A DNA stretch of 64,000 nt from contig NZ_JAMXSR020000002.1 of NCBI RefSeq assembly GCF_024124765.2, positions 2,592,001-2,656,000 of the forward strand. Reading direction: 5' to 3'. Positions 40,139 to 50,237 of the stretch are shown here, one piece after another. The notes beneath the pieces were generated by a model, which worked only from the letters and a program-made list of their open reading frames with translations, made no database searches and was not told the DNA's origin. The position numbers and the translations under genes were made by a program. Source of the DNA: Sphingomonas sp. H160509. GTDB lineage: Bacteria; Pseudomonadota; Alphaproteobacteria; Sphingomonadales; Sphingomonadaceae. The number at the start of each line of letters is the position of its first letter. The stretch's first letter is position 1.

Positions 40139-40742
40139 GGCCGGCAATCTGCCTGTCGTGAACGCGCGATAGCAGGAGCAACGCGAGTATGGCGCCGACC
40201 AGGCACATCAGCATGTCCCACTGCGTATCCCACGGGTCGCCCTGCGTTCCGAGAAACGCGTCCGCGCCCTGGCCGAGCGCGACGGCGGCGCCGAACTCGA
40301 TCAGTTCGTACAAGGCGCTGACGGACAGGCAATAGGCGAGGACGGTGATCGTCAGGAGCCGACGCGACGCGATGCTGCCGGTCCGGACGAGGATCTCGCG
40401 CAGCACGATCGCGGGCACGAAGCCCTGCATCAGATGGCCGAACCGATCATAGGGATTGCGGGCGAGGTGTAGCCAATCCTGCACCGCGAAACCGATCGGT
40501 ACGCGCGCATAGGTGTATGCACCGCCCAGCATGAGAACGAGGCCGTGGAGCGCGATCAGCACGAGGGCGAGGGTCGTGAACGCGAAGCTGCGTCGCAGGG
40601 CGACCAATATGGGGAAGGCGATGAGGACGGGTGCGATCTCCATCCACCACGTCGCGCGATCGGCTGGCGCCCAGCCGGATGCCAAGAGCCCGATCGACCA
40701 CAGGATTGCCAATACGCGAAGCCGGTGGTCGGTCGAGGTCAT
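40128..40742 (-). CDS. DUF2238 (YjdF-like) membrane protein
   Basis: This protein of about 204 aa has six predicted helices and the DUF2238 pattern: GGAYTYARVPIG, NPYDRFGHLMQGFVPAI, SALYELIEFGAAVALG, and GTQGDPWDTQWDMLMCLVGA. Function is unknown. I start at the Met at 40742 (MTSTDHRLRV); a Met ten codons earlier is possible. Confidence 0.85.
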   Translation of the reverse strand: MTSTDHRLRVLAILWSIGLLASGWAPADRATWWMEIAPVLIAFPILVALRRSFAFTTLALVLIALHGLVLMLGGAYTYARVPIGFAVQDWLHLARNPYDRFGHLMQGFVPAIVLREILVRTGSIASRRLLTITVLAYCLSVSALYELIEFGAAVALGQGADAFLGTQGDPWDTQWDMLMCLVGAILALLLLSRVHDRQIAGLRS

Positions 40743-40829
40743 GATGCGCTTTCGCCGAAGGGCAGGGTCCATGCCGACCGTCGAGCGAACGGAACCTGCA
40801 CGGTCCTGGCAGAGGACCCTCCTAATCGA

Positions 40830-41489
40830 TCAGCCGGTCTTCAGCCACTGACGGAGCAGCGCGGTGACTTCGCCGGGACGCTCCATCGGTGCAAGGTGGC
40901 CGCAGGAGCGCAGCATGTGGAACCGCGAGCCCTCGATCCGCGCACTCAGCGCGCGTGGCGTCGCGGGGGTGCAGATCAGGTCGCGGTCGCCGACCGCCAC
41001 CAGCGTCGGGACGTGGATCGCGGCGATCGCCTCGCTGATGTCCGGACGAGCCAACAGCGCGCGTTGCTGGCGTTCGAAGACGGTCTGGCCGACGCGCTCT
41101 GCCATCGCCTGTGCGGGGCCGGCGACGATCGCGGTCAGGCGCGGGTCGGCGTGCGGCGCGGTGGCGAGCAGGCCCTGGCCGACGACGGTGCGCGGGCGCA
41201 CCTCCATCGACGCGCGCGTGCCGAACAGCGCGATCCGCTCGATACGGTCGGGGGCTTGCCGCACCATCTCCATCGCGACGTAGCCGCCGAGGCTGACGCC
41301 CGCGACCGCGAACCGTGGCGGTGCGCTGGCGAGCACGCGTGCGGCCATTTCGGACAGCGTATCGTCCTGCGACAGGTCGCCGAAATCGACTTGTGCGACG
41401 GCGGCGAGGTCGACGATCTGGCGCGCCCAGAGCTGCCCGTCGCAGCCCATCGCGGGGAGCAGCATCAACGGTGTACGCGGTCGGACCAT
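40830..41489 (-). CDS. alpha/beta-hydrolase
   Basis: This 219-aa hydrolase has nucleophile elbow GVSLGGYVAM (Ser), acid GDRDLIC and catalytic His in RSCGHLAPMERP. The substrate is unknown. GGAG lies 8 nt before the ATG at 41489. It is downstream of the CitMHS transporter (41 bp), so it may belong to that operon and hydrolyse an ester related to the imported acid; this is inference. Confidence 0.85.
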   Translation of the reverse strand: MVRPRTPLMLLPAMGCDGQLWARQIVDLAAVAQVDFGDLSQDDTLSEMAARVLASAPPRFAVAGVSLGGYVAMEMVRQAPDRIERIALFGTRASMEVRPRTVVGQGLLATAPHADPRLTAIVAGPAQAMAERVGQTVFERQQRALLARPDISEAIAAIHVPTLVAVGDRDLICTPATPRALSARIEGSRFHMLRSCGHLAPMERPGEVTALLRQWLKTG

Positions 41490-41529
41490 GCGAAATCTCC
41501 GGTAGCGGCGGGTTGCGGGGATGCTCACC

Positions 41530-42831
41530 TCAGGCGACGAACGGGAAGGCGAGCGCGATCATGCCGACGATCGTCATCACGACGCAGACGGCGATCGCGG
41601 GCACCAGCGTGAAGCGCTGGTGATCGGCGAGGTCGATCCCGACCAGGCTGACCAGCAGGTAGGTCGACGGCACCAGCGGGCTGAGCAGATGGACCGGCTG
41701 GCCCATCAGCGACGCGCGCGCGATCGCCTCGGGCGCCACGCCGTAATGCGCGCCGGCCTCCGCGAGGATCGGCAGCATCCCGAAATAGAACGCGTCGTTC
41801 GAGATGAAGAAGGTGAATGGCATGCTCAGCACCGCGGTGATCGGCGCCATGTACGGCCCGAGCGCGGGCGGGATCACGCCGACCACCGCCTTGCTCATCG
41901 CCTCGACCATGCCGGTGCCACCGAGGATGCCGGTGAAGATGCCCGCCGCGAAGATCAGCGACACCACCGCCAGCACGTTGCCGGCATGCGCGGAAATGCG
42001 CTCCTTCTGGTCGGCGACGCCGGGATAATTGACGATCATCGCGATCGCGAACGCCAACATCATCAGCACCGACAAGGGGAGAATGCCCCACACCAGCAAC
42101 GTCAGCAGCGTGATGACGAGCGCGGCGTTGAACCAGATCAGCTTCGGGCGGCGTGCCTCGGGATATTGCGAGACCGCCATGCCGGTGAACTCGGTGTCCG
42201 CGGTGATCCCCGCTTCACCCATCCGCACGCGCTCCTTGCGCCCGAAATACACGGCGAGGCCGATCAGGAAGGCGAGGCCGGCGATCATGCCGGGGATCAG
42301 CGGGAGGAACAGTGTCGCGGGATCGAGCTTCAACGCACTCGCCGCACGCGCGGTCGGCCCGCCCCACGGCGTCAGGTTCATGATCCCGCTCGTCGTCATC
42401 AACAGGCAGACGAGATACAGCCGGTTCATATTGAAGCGCTTGTAGAGCGGCAGCAGCGCGGCGATCGTGATGATGTAGGTGGTCGAGCCATCGCCATCGA
42501 GGCTGACGAGCGCGCACAGCACGACCGTCCCGATCAGGATCCGCATCGGATCGCCGTGGACCATCCGGATCAGCCGTCCGACCAGCGGATCGAACAGGCC
42601 GGTGTCGGTCATCGTCGAGAAGAACAGGATCGCGAAGAGCAGCATGACGCCGGTCGGCGCGAGGTTCTTGATGCCGTCGATCATCATCGGGCCGAGACCC
42701 GCGGCCTCACCCGCGAACACGCCGAAGATCGACGGAATCACGATGAGCGCGACCAGCGGCGTCATCTTCTTGGTCATGATCAACGTCATGAACGTGGCGA
42801 CCATCAGGAAGCCGAGCAGGGCAAGGTTCAT
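41530..42831 (-). CDS. CitMHS-family citrate/metal:H+ symporter
   Basis: This 433-aa protein has about twelve membrane helices and CitMHS signatures: VSLDGDGSTTYIITIAALLPLYKR, MTTSGIMNLTPWGGPTARAAS, FFISNDAFYFGMLPILAEAG. CitMHS carriers import citrate complexed with Mg or Ca. It is third in the leftward run solute-binding protein, porin, transporter, hydrolase, divergent from a TctDE-type two-component system. It is intact. Confidence 0.92.
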   Translation of the reverse strand: MNLALLGFLMVATFMTLIMTKKMTPLVALIVIPSIFGVFAGEAAGLGPMMIDGIKNLAPTGVMLLFAILFFSTMTDTGLFDPLVGRLIRMVHGDPMRILIGTVVLCALVSLDGDGSTTYIITIAALLPLYKRFNMNRLYLVCLLMTTSGIMNLTPWGGPTARAASALKLDPATLFLPLIPGMIAGLAFLIGLAVYFGRKERVRMGEAGITADTEFTGMAVSQYPEARRPKLIWFNAALVITLLTLLVWGILPLSVLMMLAFAIAMIVNYPGVADQKERISAHAGNVLAVVSLIFAAGIFTGILGGTGMVEAMSKAVVGVIPPALGPYMAPITAVLSMPFTFFISNDAFYFGMLPILAEAGAHYGVAPEAIARASLMGQPVHLLSPLVPSTYLLVSLVGIDLADHQRFTLVPAIAVCVVMTIVGMIALAFPFVA

Positions 42832-42865
42832 CGCATCGTCCTAGGAAAGGGCGTGAATAGGGAGA

Positions 42866-44360
42866 TCAGAACGTGACGCCGACGCGCGCGCTGACCGTCT
42901 GGCCGCTGTCGTTGCCGACATAGTCGCCGGCGCGGTTGTCGGTGTTCCACTGGATCGCGTTCACCTGGAAGCGGGTGAAGGAGTTGAGGTACCAGTTGAC
43001 GCCGACGGTCGCCGCCCAGCCGTCGCCGCCGGTCAGCAGATTGTCGAAATCGAGGCTTTCGTAGCGCGCGGTGAGCTCGATCGCGCCGACCCCGCCGTCG
43101 AACGTCGGCTTCAGCACCTTGGGCTGGCCGAAGCTGCCGAGCCGCGGGTTGTACGGCGGCAGGTCGCCCGTCAGGAACAGACCGCCCGAGACGCTCCACG
43201 CCTTGCTGACGAAATCGGGACGCCCGCCGTCGAGCCGCGCGTTGCGGCGGCCCGCTTCGCCCATCACCCACAACGGCCCGCGATAGCCGCCGAGCTCGAC
43301 ACCGTAGCCGGTCGTGCCGGTGCCGCCGATCAGCGGCCCGGTCGACACGCGCAACGCACCGTTGAAGCGGCCGCCGATTACCGTGTTGCGAGTCAGCGTG
43401 CCGGCGACCGACGACAGCGATTCGTCGAAGCCCCACGCGCCGATGTGCAGCACGCCGGTATCGGACTTGATCGGGTTCCAGTGCGCGCGGCCGAGCACCG
43501 TGCGGCTGTCGCCGACGGTCTGCGTCCCGTCGATCCGGTCGCCAGTGATCGTCACCGATGCGTGGCCGGTCTTCCAGAAGATGCGCGGCATCACGCCGAT
43601 GCCGTAGAAGCCGCGCTGCGGGATGATCGCAGTCGCGACCGTGGTGCGTTCGAGGAACGGCGTCGAATCCGAGCCGGTCGAGCCTTCGAAGCCGCGATCG
43701 TTGAACAGGTGGCCGGCGCGGACGTCGTAGTCGAGGCCAGGCTTGATCTTGTTGCGCCAGCCGACGAACGCGGTGACGACGTCGACCTCGTTCTCCGAGA
43801 AATCGCTCTCGAACTGGTAGAAGAAGTGCGTACCGACGCCGCCTTCGAGGCCGAGGCGGAGTGCTCGCATGCCGGTCGTGGTGATGTTGCGGCCGTCGTA
43901 CTTCGAGCCGAAGCTCGAGCTGACGTCGGTCAGGATGCGGCCGCGCGGCTTGAACGTGTAGACGCCGTCCGCCGAGTGGAAGACCGGGAGGCCGGCGCCC
44001 CATTCGGTGGTCACGCCCGAAGGATTGTCGCGTGCGGCGACCGCCTGCGCGACGCTGCGGTCGGCGGGGCCCGGAGGGGGCGAGTTGCGGCGCGAACGGC
44101 ACGGTGCGACGCGGCTCGGTGTTCTGTGCGACTGCCTGCGGTGCGATTTGGACGGGCGGCACGGGCGCGGACGCCTGCGCGACGGCGGCGACGTTCTCCA
44201 GCCGATCGAGCCGCGACTTCAGCGCGGCGATCTCGGCGGCCTGCGCACGGACCAGCGCGGCGAGTTCGGCGTCGCTCGGAGGCGATGTCGGGACTTGGGC
44301 CAGCGCGGGCGTCGCGGCGATCAGCGCGAGTGCGGCGCACCCGGTACGTAAGAGAGTCAT
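42866..44360 (-). CDS. OprP/OprO-type porin (one frameshift)
   Basis: This trimeric-porin type protein has signal peptide LLRTGCAALALIAATPALAQ, a coiled coil (AAEIAALKSRLDRLENVAAV, about 35-60) that probably protrudes into the periplasm, and a barrel: HFFYQFESDFSENEVDVVTAFVGW, IGVMPRIFWKTGHASVT, terminal SARVGVTF. OprP relatives are anion-selective, which would suit a carboxylate. One extra base near 44076-44080 (or 44066-44069) breaks QLAPPGPADRSVAQ. Repaired length is 497 aa. The ATG overlaps the binding-protein stop. Confidence 0.9.
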
Positions 44361-45435
44361 TGTTGGGCTCCGGTGGCGAGAATCGCGGTCCAGTCGCGCA
44401 GGAAACGCTGGCGCTTGACGCGGTCGAGGTTGACGAGAAGTTGTGGCCCCACGCGGATCGGTCGCGCCTGGCTCGAGGGAAGACGGCGCGCGGCAACATC
44501 GGTGCGGACCGGCCACAGGCTGCGCTTGGCGAGCAGCGACTGGCCCTCGCGCGACAGCAGGAAATCGAGGAACAGCTTGGCCGCCGCCGGGTGCGCAGCC
44601 TCGCGCGCGATGAACGCGATCCGCGAGGTGACGATCGTATAGTCCTGGAGGAACGCGACGCCGATGCGGGGATCGGTCCGCGCGCGTTCGACCGCGTACG
44701 ATCCGATGACGTTGTACGCGATCGCCTGCCGCCCCTCGGCGACGCCGCGCAGCATCGGCTCGCTGGTGCGCGACAGCACGGGCTCGGTCGCGGCGATCGC
44801 CTCGAGCAACGACCGCGTGTCGCGCGTGATCGCGAGATCCTCCGACAGGTACAGATAGCCGACATTCGAGCGCGCCGGATCGAACGTGGTCACCCGGCCT
44901 GTCAGGGCGCGCGCATTCTTCCGCAACCATGTCTCTAGCGCGGCGTGCGTGCGCGGCACCTGAGCGGGCGGCACGAGGTGCTTGTTGTAGACGATCCCGA
45001 TCGGCTCCGCGGTGACGCCGAAGCCCATGTTCTTCCACACCGACACCGGCGGCAGCGCGGGCTTTTCGGGGCTCGCATAGCCTTGCGCGAAGCCGTCGTT
45101 GATCAGCTTCACCTGAAGGTCCATCGCCGACGACCAGACGAGATCGGCGGACATTTTTTCGCGCGCGTCTCGGTGACGAAGCGGCGGTACATCTCGGTCG
45201 AGCCGATGTCCGCGTACAGCACGGTAATGCCCGGATAGCGCTTCCGGAATGCTGCAACGACCGGCAGCAGCTCGGCGCGATCGGCATTGCCGTAGATCCG
45301 CACCTGCCGCTCGACGCGCGCGTCGGAGATGAGCTGGTCGTAGGAGCGCGGATAGTTGGCAGGGCGCTGCGCCACGACGGCGGTCGCGGTGAAGCTCGTA
45401 GCCAGCAGTGCGATCTTCAGAAAAATTCGTGCCAT
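44357..45435 (-). CDS. periplasmic solute-binding protein (one frameshift)
   Basis: The signal peptide (FLKIALLATSFTATAVVA) is followed by a type II binding-protein fold: ELLPVVAAFRKRYPGITVLYADIGSTEMYRRFV, ADLVWSSAMDLQVKLINDG, FGVTAEPIGIVYNKHL. It resembles iron/polyamine-type ABC binding proteins, yet no ABC permease or ATPase is adjacent. At 45154-45159 an A-run (T6 on plus) is one base short or two too long, splitting TRAKK from MSADLVW; repaired length is about 359 aa. A GAGGAGAG site precedes the ATG. Confidence 0.85.
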
Positions 45436-45526
45436 CGTCACTCTCCTCGCCTTCCGTCTCTGTGTTCGGATAGACTGCAACGGTGGAGTACGAACCGAAC
45501 CTGTCACCAACCTTTCATGGTTTTTC

Positions 45527-46194
45527 ATGCGCATCCTGTTGATCGAGGACGACGCGGCGTTGGCGCGCAGCATCGCGGCGTTGCTGCGCGCGGGCGGTAA
45601 TGCGGTCGATCACGTCGCGACCGGGGAGGATGCGTTGTCGGTGGTCGCCGGCGAACCCTATGCACTCGTCATCCTCGACGTCGGGCTGCCCGGTATCGAC
45701 GGGTTCACCGTGCTGGAGACGCTGCGGCGGCGCGGCGAGCGCGTGCCGGTGCTGATGCTGACCGCGCGCGATGCGCTCGACGACCGGGTGCGCGGGCTCG
45801 ACCTCGGCGCTGACGATTATCTGCGGAAGCCGTTCGACCCCGAAGAACTGGAGGCGCGTGTCCGGGCGCTGGGGCGGCGGCGGGGCGGCGATCCGCTCCC
45901 GGTACTCAGCGTTGGTACGCTGACGATCAACCGCTCGACCGGTGACGCGGACATCGCCGGTCGTGCGCTTGATCTGCGTCGGCGGGAGCGGGCGGTTCTG
46001 GAGGCGCTCGCCACCCGAGCCGGCCGAGTCGTCCCCCCCGCGCGCTGCTGATCGGCGAGGTGTTCGGGTTCGACGAGCCGGTCGGCGACAACGCGATCGA
46101 GGTCCATGTCACGCGGCTGCGGGGAAAACTTGCGCCCGACGGGCCCGGTATCCGCACCGTCCGCGGGGTCGGCTATATGCTCGATGCCGGCTGA
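45527..46194 (+). CDS. OmpR-family response regulator, TctD-like (one frameshift)
   Basis: The receiver has acidic pocket EDD (residues 7-9), phospho-Asp51 in VILDVGLPGIDGF and Lys101 in YLRKPFD. The DNA-binding winged helix ends DNAIEVHVTRLRGKL and GIRTVRGVGYML. A C7 run at 46033-46039 is off by two extra or one missing base, breaking GRVVP-RALLIGEVFGF. About 222 aa when repaired. It is divergent from the solute-binding protein (91 bp between starts) and overlaps its kinase, so it probably controls that operon. Confidence 0.9.
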
Positions 46195-47594
46195 GACCGT
46201 AGTTATCGATCGGGGCACGCCCGCACTACGCACGCGCCTGCTGGTCGCGGTGCTCGGGCCGTTGCTGGCGGCGGCGATCCTGATCGGCGTGGTTGGTGCG
46301 ACGCTGATCGCCGACGTCGTCCGTCGCACCAACGACCGTGTGCTCGGTGGCGCGCTCGGCGCGATCGCCGAGACGGTGCAGGTCGAACGCGGTGAGGTGA
46401 CGCTCGACCTGCCGTCCGCCGCGTTCGGGATGCTGGAGAATACCGAACGCGACAACGTCTATTACCGCGTTGCCGTCGGGCCGGACCTGCTGACCGGCTA
46501 TGCGGATTTGCCCGCGCCCGATCCCGCGACGCTCGACATAGACGTGCCGCGCTATCGCTTCGCGCGCTACCGCGGGCAGCAGATCCGCATCGCCGAAGTC
46601 CGCCGCTCGCTCCCCCGGATCGACAAGGCCCGTGATCGTCCAGATCGCCGAGACGCTCGACAATCGCGGTGCGCTCACACGCCGGCTGATGCTCGCGCTG
46701 CTGATCGGCGAATGCGTCCTCGTGGGCGCGGCGGCACTGCTCATCCGGCCTGCGTTAGGCTGGAGCCTCCGCCCGCTCGCCCGCCTCCGCGGTGCCGTCG
46801 AAGCACGTGATGGACGCGCTCGCCCCGATTTCTCGCCGCTCGACACAGGTCCGCTTCCCAGCGAACTTCGCCCGCTGGCCGGTGCGTTCGACCGCCTGCT
46901 GGCGCAGCTCGACACAGCCACCGTCGGCGTCCGCCGCTTCACCGCAGATGCCTCGCACCAGATGCGCACGCCGTTGTCGGTGCTGAAGGTCCAGGTCGCA
47001 CTCGCCCGCCGCGGCTCGGGTCCCGAACGCAGCGTCGCGCTCGACGAGATCGCCGACGCGGTGGTGCGCCTCGAACGCCTGGTGACGCAGTTGCTGGCGT
47101 TGGCGCGCGCCGAGGAGGCAGGGGTGTCCGCGCCACTCGAGGCGGTCGACCTGCGCGAAGTGGCGGTGGCGGTCATCACGCGACAGATCAACCGCGCGAT
47201 CGAAGCCGGCATCGACCTGACGATCGAGGGCGACTCGGAGGTCAGCCACGTCGTTCCCGGCCACCGCACGCTGATCTTCGAGATCGTGTCGAACCTGATC
47301 GACAACGGCATACGCTACAACCGGCGCGGCGGCACCGTGTCGGTGAGGCTCCAGACGACGCCGTTGGAGACGACGATCGCGGTGGTCGACGATGGGCCGG
47401 GGATACCGATCGACCAGCGCGAGATGGCGTTCGACCGGTTCGTCCGGCTCGGCGCACCCGGGAGTCCGGAGGGAAGCGGCCTCGGCCTGGCGATCGTGCG
47501 GTCGGCGGCGACTCGCCTCAACGCGACCGTGGCGTTCGGCGAGGTGACCAGCGGCACGAGCGTGATCCTGCGGTTCTTTCACGCGAACGAGTAA
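46184..47594 (+). CDS. sensor histidine kinase, TctE-like (one frameshift)
   Basis: This kinase of about 469 aa has an N-terminal membrane helix, a periplasmic 2CSK_N-type region (ERDNVYYRVAVGPDLLTGYADLP) as in tricarboxylate sensor TctE, a second helix and HAMP. The H-box is ADASHQMRTPLSVLK and the ATPase has DNGIRYN, DDGPGIP and GSGLGLAIV. An extra G at 46627-46628 breaks RIDKPVIVQIAETLDNR. It overlaps the response regulator by 11 bp. Confidence 0.9.
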
Positions 47595-47683
47595 CCTGCA
47601 TCAACGCGGCCCCACACGTGGGCAGCGGCGGTGCCTTTTCGTTAAGGTGTTCGTGTCACTCGGGAAAAAACGACCGAGCGACC

Positions 47684-50101
47684 ATGCTACCCACTCTCTT
47701 CAATCTCCATTTCCAGCACTCCGGCTATCTGGTCGTCGTCGCGATCGGCATCTGCCTGACCGCAAGCTGGTCGGTGTCGCTGCTGACCACCGACATGGCC
47801 AACGCCCCGCAGCGCGAGCCGTTCGGCTGGCGGCATGGTGCGCTCGCGCTGGCCGCCGGGCTTGGGGTGTGGGCGACGCACTTCATCGCCATCCTCGCAT
47901 ACCGGCCCGACCTGCTGCTTCGCTACGACCCGTTGGTGACGACGGTGTCGGCGCTGGTCGGGATCCTGACCGTCGGCGTGCCGATCGTCGCGATTACGCG
48001 GTTGCGATCGCACAAGGGGCGGATCGTCGCCGCGGGTGCGGCGGGGGCGGGGATCTGGTGCATGCACGCGGTCGGCATCACCGGCATGACCGACTGCATC
48101 CACGTCTTTTCGTGGCCAACGAATGTCGCCGGGCTGGTGATGGGGACGCTGCTGCTGTCGTCGTGGCAGATCAACCGTGGCTGGTCGCGCTCGCGGCCGA
48201 TCGGGTGCCTAGTGTTCGCGCTGTCGATCTGCGTCACGCATTTCCTGTCGCTGTCGGGCGACCTCGTCCTCGGCAGCATCAACGACGTGCCCGGCAGCGT
48301 GTTGTCGCCGGGGCTGGTCGCGGCCTGCATGACCTTCGCAGTGTCGGTCACGTGCCTCGGCAGCCTGCTGACCTTCGCGCGCTTCAAGACGACGCGCGAG
48401 GAAGAGGCGCAGACGCTGAAGTCGGTGATGGAGAGCATGTCCGACGGGCTGGTGTTCATCGACCGCGAAGGCCGCCTGCGTCATTTCAACCGGCGCTTCC
48501 TCGACCTGTTCAACACGCCGGTCGACGCGATCGGCCCGGGGCTGACGATCGACCAGTTCCTCGACGTCATCGCGACATGCCGCGGCTGGGCGTCAGAGAA
48601 GCGTGCGCTGGTCGGGGGCGCGATGAAGCAGTGGGTGCAGCTCGACGACGACTTCGACCGCGAGTGCGAGATGGAGGATGGCCGCACCTATCAGATGCAG
48701 TGCCGGTCGATCCCGCGACAGGGCATCGTGCTGACGTTCAACGACGTCAGCGCCGAACGCCGTGCGCTCGATAACCTCACGCATCTCGCCTATCATGACC
48801 CGCTGACCGGACTGCGCAACCGCCGCGCGCTGCGCGAGGAGAAAGAGGCGCGGATCGGTCTCGGCAAGCCGTTCTCGCTGCTGTTGATCGATCTCGACGA
48901 TTTCAAGCGGATCAACGATGCGTATGGCCATGCGGTCGGCGATACGCTGCTGATCCATGTCGCGGCCGAGCTGACGAGCCTGTTGCCCGACGACAGCTTC
49001 GTCGCGCGGATGGGCGGCGACGAGATCGCGATCATCGCCACGCAGCTCGGCGATGCGGCGACCGCGCTGGCCGACACGATCGTCGTCCGGCTGAGCGCGC
49101 CGGTGATCATCGACGAACGCCGGTTGCTGCCCGGATGCAGCATCGGCATCGCGGGGTTCGCCAACGACCTGACCCCCGACGAACTGATGAAGCGCGCCGA
49201 CATGGCGCTGTACGAGGCGAAGCGACGCGGGCGCCGGCGTGCGCAACCCTATGTCTCGGGCCTTGCCGAGCGCCTGGTCGAACGGCAGCACATTACCGAC
49301 GACCTGTACGAGGCGGTGCAGAATGGCGGTTTCTCGCTCGCGTTCCAGCCGGTGGTGGCGCTGTCGTCGGGCATCACGACGGGATACGAGGCGCTGATCC
49401 GCTGGAACCACCCGACGCGCGGCTGGATCTCGCCCGATACCTTCATCCCGATAGCCGAGGATTGCGGCCTGATCGAGGAAATCGGGCGGTGGGTGATCAT
49501 GGAAGCGTGCCGCCAGCTGGCGGGCTGGTCGTCGCACCTCCACGTCGCGATCAACGTGTCGGCGGGGCAGCTGAAGTCGGACGCGCTGCTGCACCACCTG
49601 ACGCAGGCGATCCTGGTCCACGGTGTCGCGGCGGAGCGAGTCGAGGTCGAGATCACCGAGACTGCGCTGATCGACGATGCCGCGCGCACGGCGGCGATGC
49701 TGGCGCGGATCCGCCGGACCGGGATCAAGGTCGCGCTCGACGATTTCGGCACCGGCCAGTCGTCGCTCGCGCATCTTCGCGATTTCCAGTTCGACCGGAT
49801 CAAGATCGACCGGAGCTTCGTGATCGAGGCGGGCTCCGACGCGCGGTGCATGGCGGTGCTGCGCGCGACCGTCGCGATCGGCCAGGAACTCGGCGTCCTG
49901 ACGCATGCGGAGGGGGTCGAGACACGCGAACAGCTCGAACTGCTGCGCTCGATCGGGTGCGACGCGGTGCAGGGCTATCTGGTCGGGCGACCGGTCGTGC
50001 CGTTCACCGATGCGGTCGACACCCTCGTGCCAGCGGCGGTGGGCATGGGTTCGAGCCCGATCGGTGGAGAGTCGGCCGCCGTCGCACGGATCGCCGCCTG
50101 A
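47684..50101 (+). CDS. MHYT-PAS-GGDEF-EAL cyclic-di-GMP signalling protein
   Basis: This intact 805-aa protein has an MHYT sensor of about seven helices (10-235; His motifs in ATHFIA, CMHAVG, THFLS, thought to bind copper and respond to O2, CO or NO), a PAS domain (about 265-375), GGDEF (about 385-540) and EAL (about 555-790). The cyclase motif reads GGDEI, so activity may be reduced. The phosphodiesterase set is complete: EALIRW, NVSAGQL, EITETAL, DDFGTGQSS, KIDRSF, AEGVE and QGYLVGRP. It is therefore probably a net c-di-GMP hydrolase. Confidence 0.94.
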   Translation: MLPTLFNLHFQHSGYLVVVAIGICLTASWSVSLLTTDMANAPQREPFGWRHGALALAAGLGVWATHFIAILAYRPDLLLRYDPLVTTVSALVGILTVGVPIVAITRLRSHKGRIVAAGAAGAGIWCMHAVGITGMTDCIHVFSWPTNVAGLVMGTLLLSSWQINRGWSRSRPIGCLVFALSICVTHFLSLSGDLVLGSINDVPGSVLSPGLVAACMTFAVSVTCLGSLLTFARFKTTREEEAQTLKSVMESMSDGLVFIDREGRLRHFNRRFLDLFNTPVDAIGPGLTIDQFLDVIATCRGWASEKRALVGGAMKQWVQLDDDFDRECEMEDGRTYQMQCRSIPRQGIVLTFNDVSAERRALDNLTHLAYHDPLTGLRNRRALREEKEARIGLGKPFSLLLIDLDDFKRINDAYGHAVGDTLLIHVAAELTSLLPDDSFVARMGGDEIAIIATQLGDAATALADTIVVRLSAPVIIDERRLLPGCSIGIAGFANDLTPDELMKRADMALYEAKRRGRRRAQPYVSGLAERLVERQHITDDLYEAVQNGGFSLAFQPVVALSSGITTGYEALIRWNHPTRGWISPDTFIPIAEDCGLIEEIGRWVIMEACRQLAGWSSHLHVAINVSAGQLKSDALLHHLTQAILVHGVAAERVEVEITETALIDDAARTAAMLARIRRTGIKVALDDFGTGQSSLAHLRDFQFDRIKIDRSFVIEAGSDARCMAVLRATVAIGQELGVLTHAEGVETREQLELLRSIGCDAVQGYLVGRPVVPFTDAVDTLVPAAVGMGSSPIGGESAAVARIAA

Positions 50102-50237
50102 CGGCTTATCGGCAGATGCGCAGCGCGATCGCGTCGTTCGTGCGTTCTCCCGCCACGCACCCCGGCGGTGGAAATGCTTCGGCGCAATGACGGTATGCTA
50201 TTGTCGACGCGCGAGACTTTAGGTAGCAAATACTTGC

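Noticed and set aside
44357..45435. Two separate genes (short secreted peptide plus truncated binding protein)
   Set aside because: The two parts join into one standard solute-binding protein when a one-base run error at 45154-45159 is allowed; the second part alone has no signal peptide.
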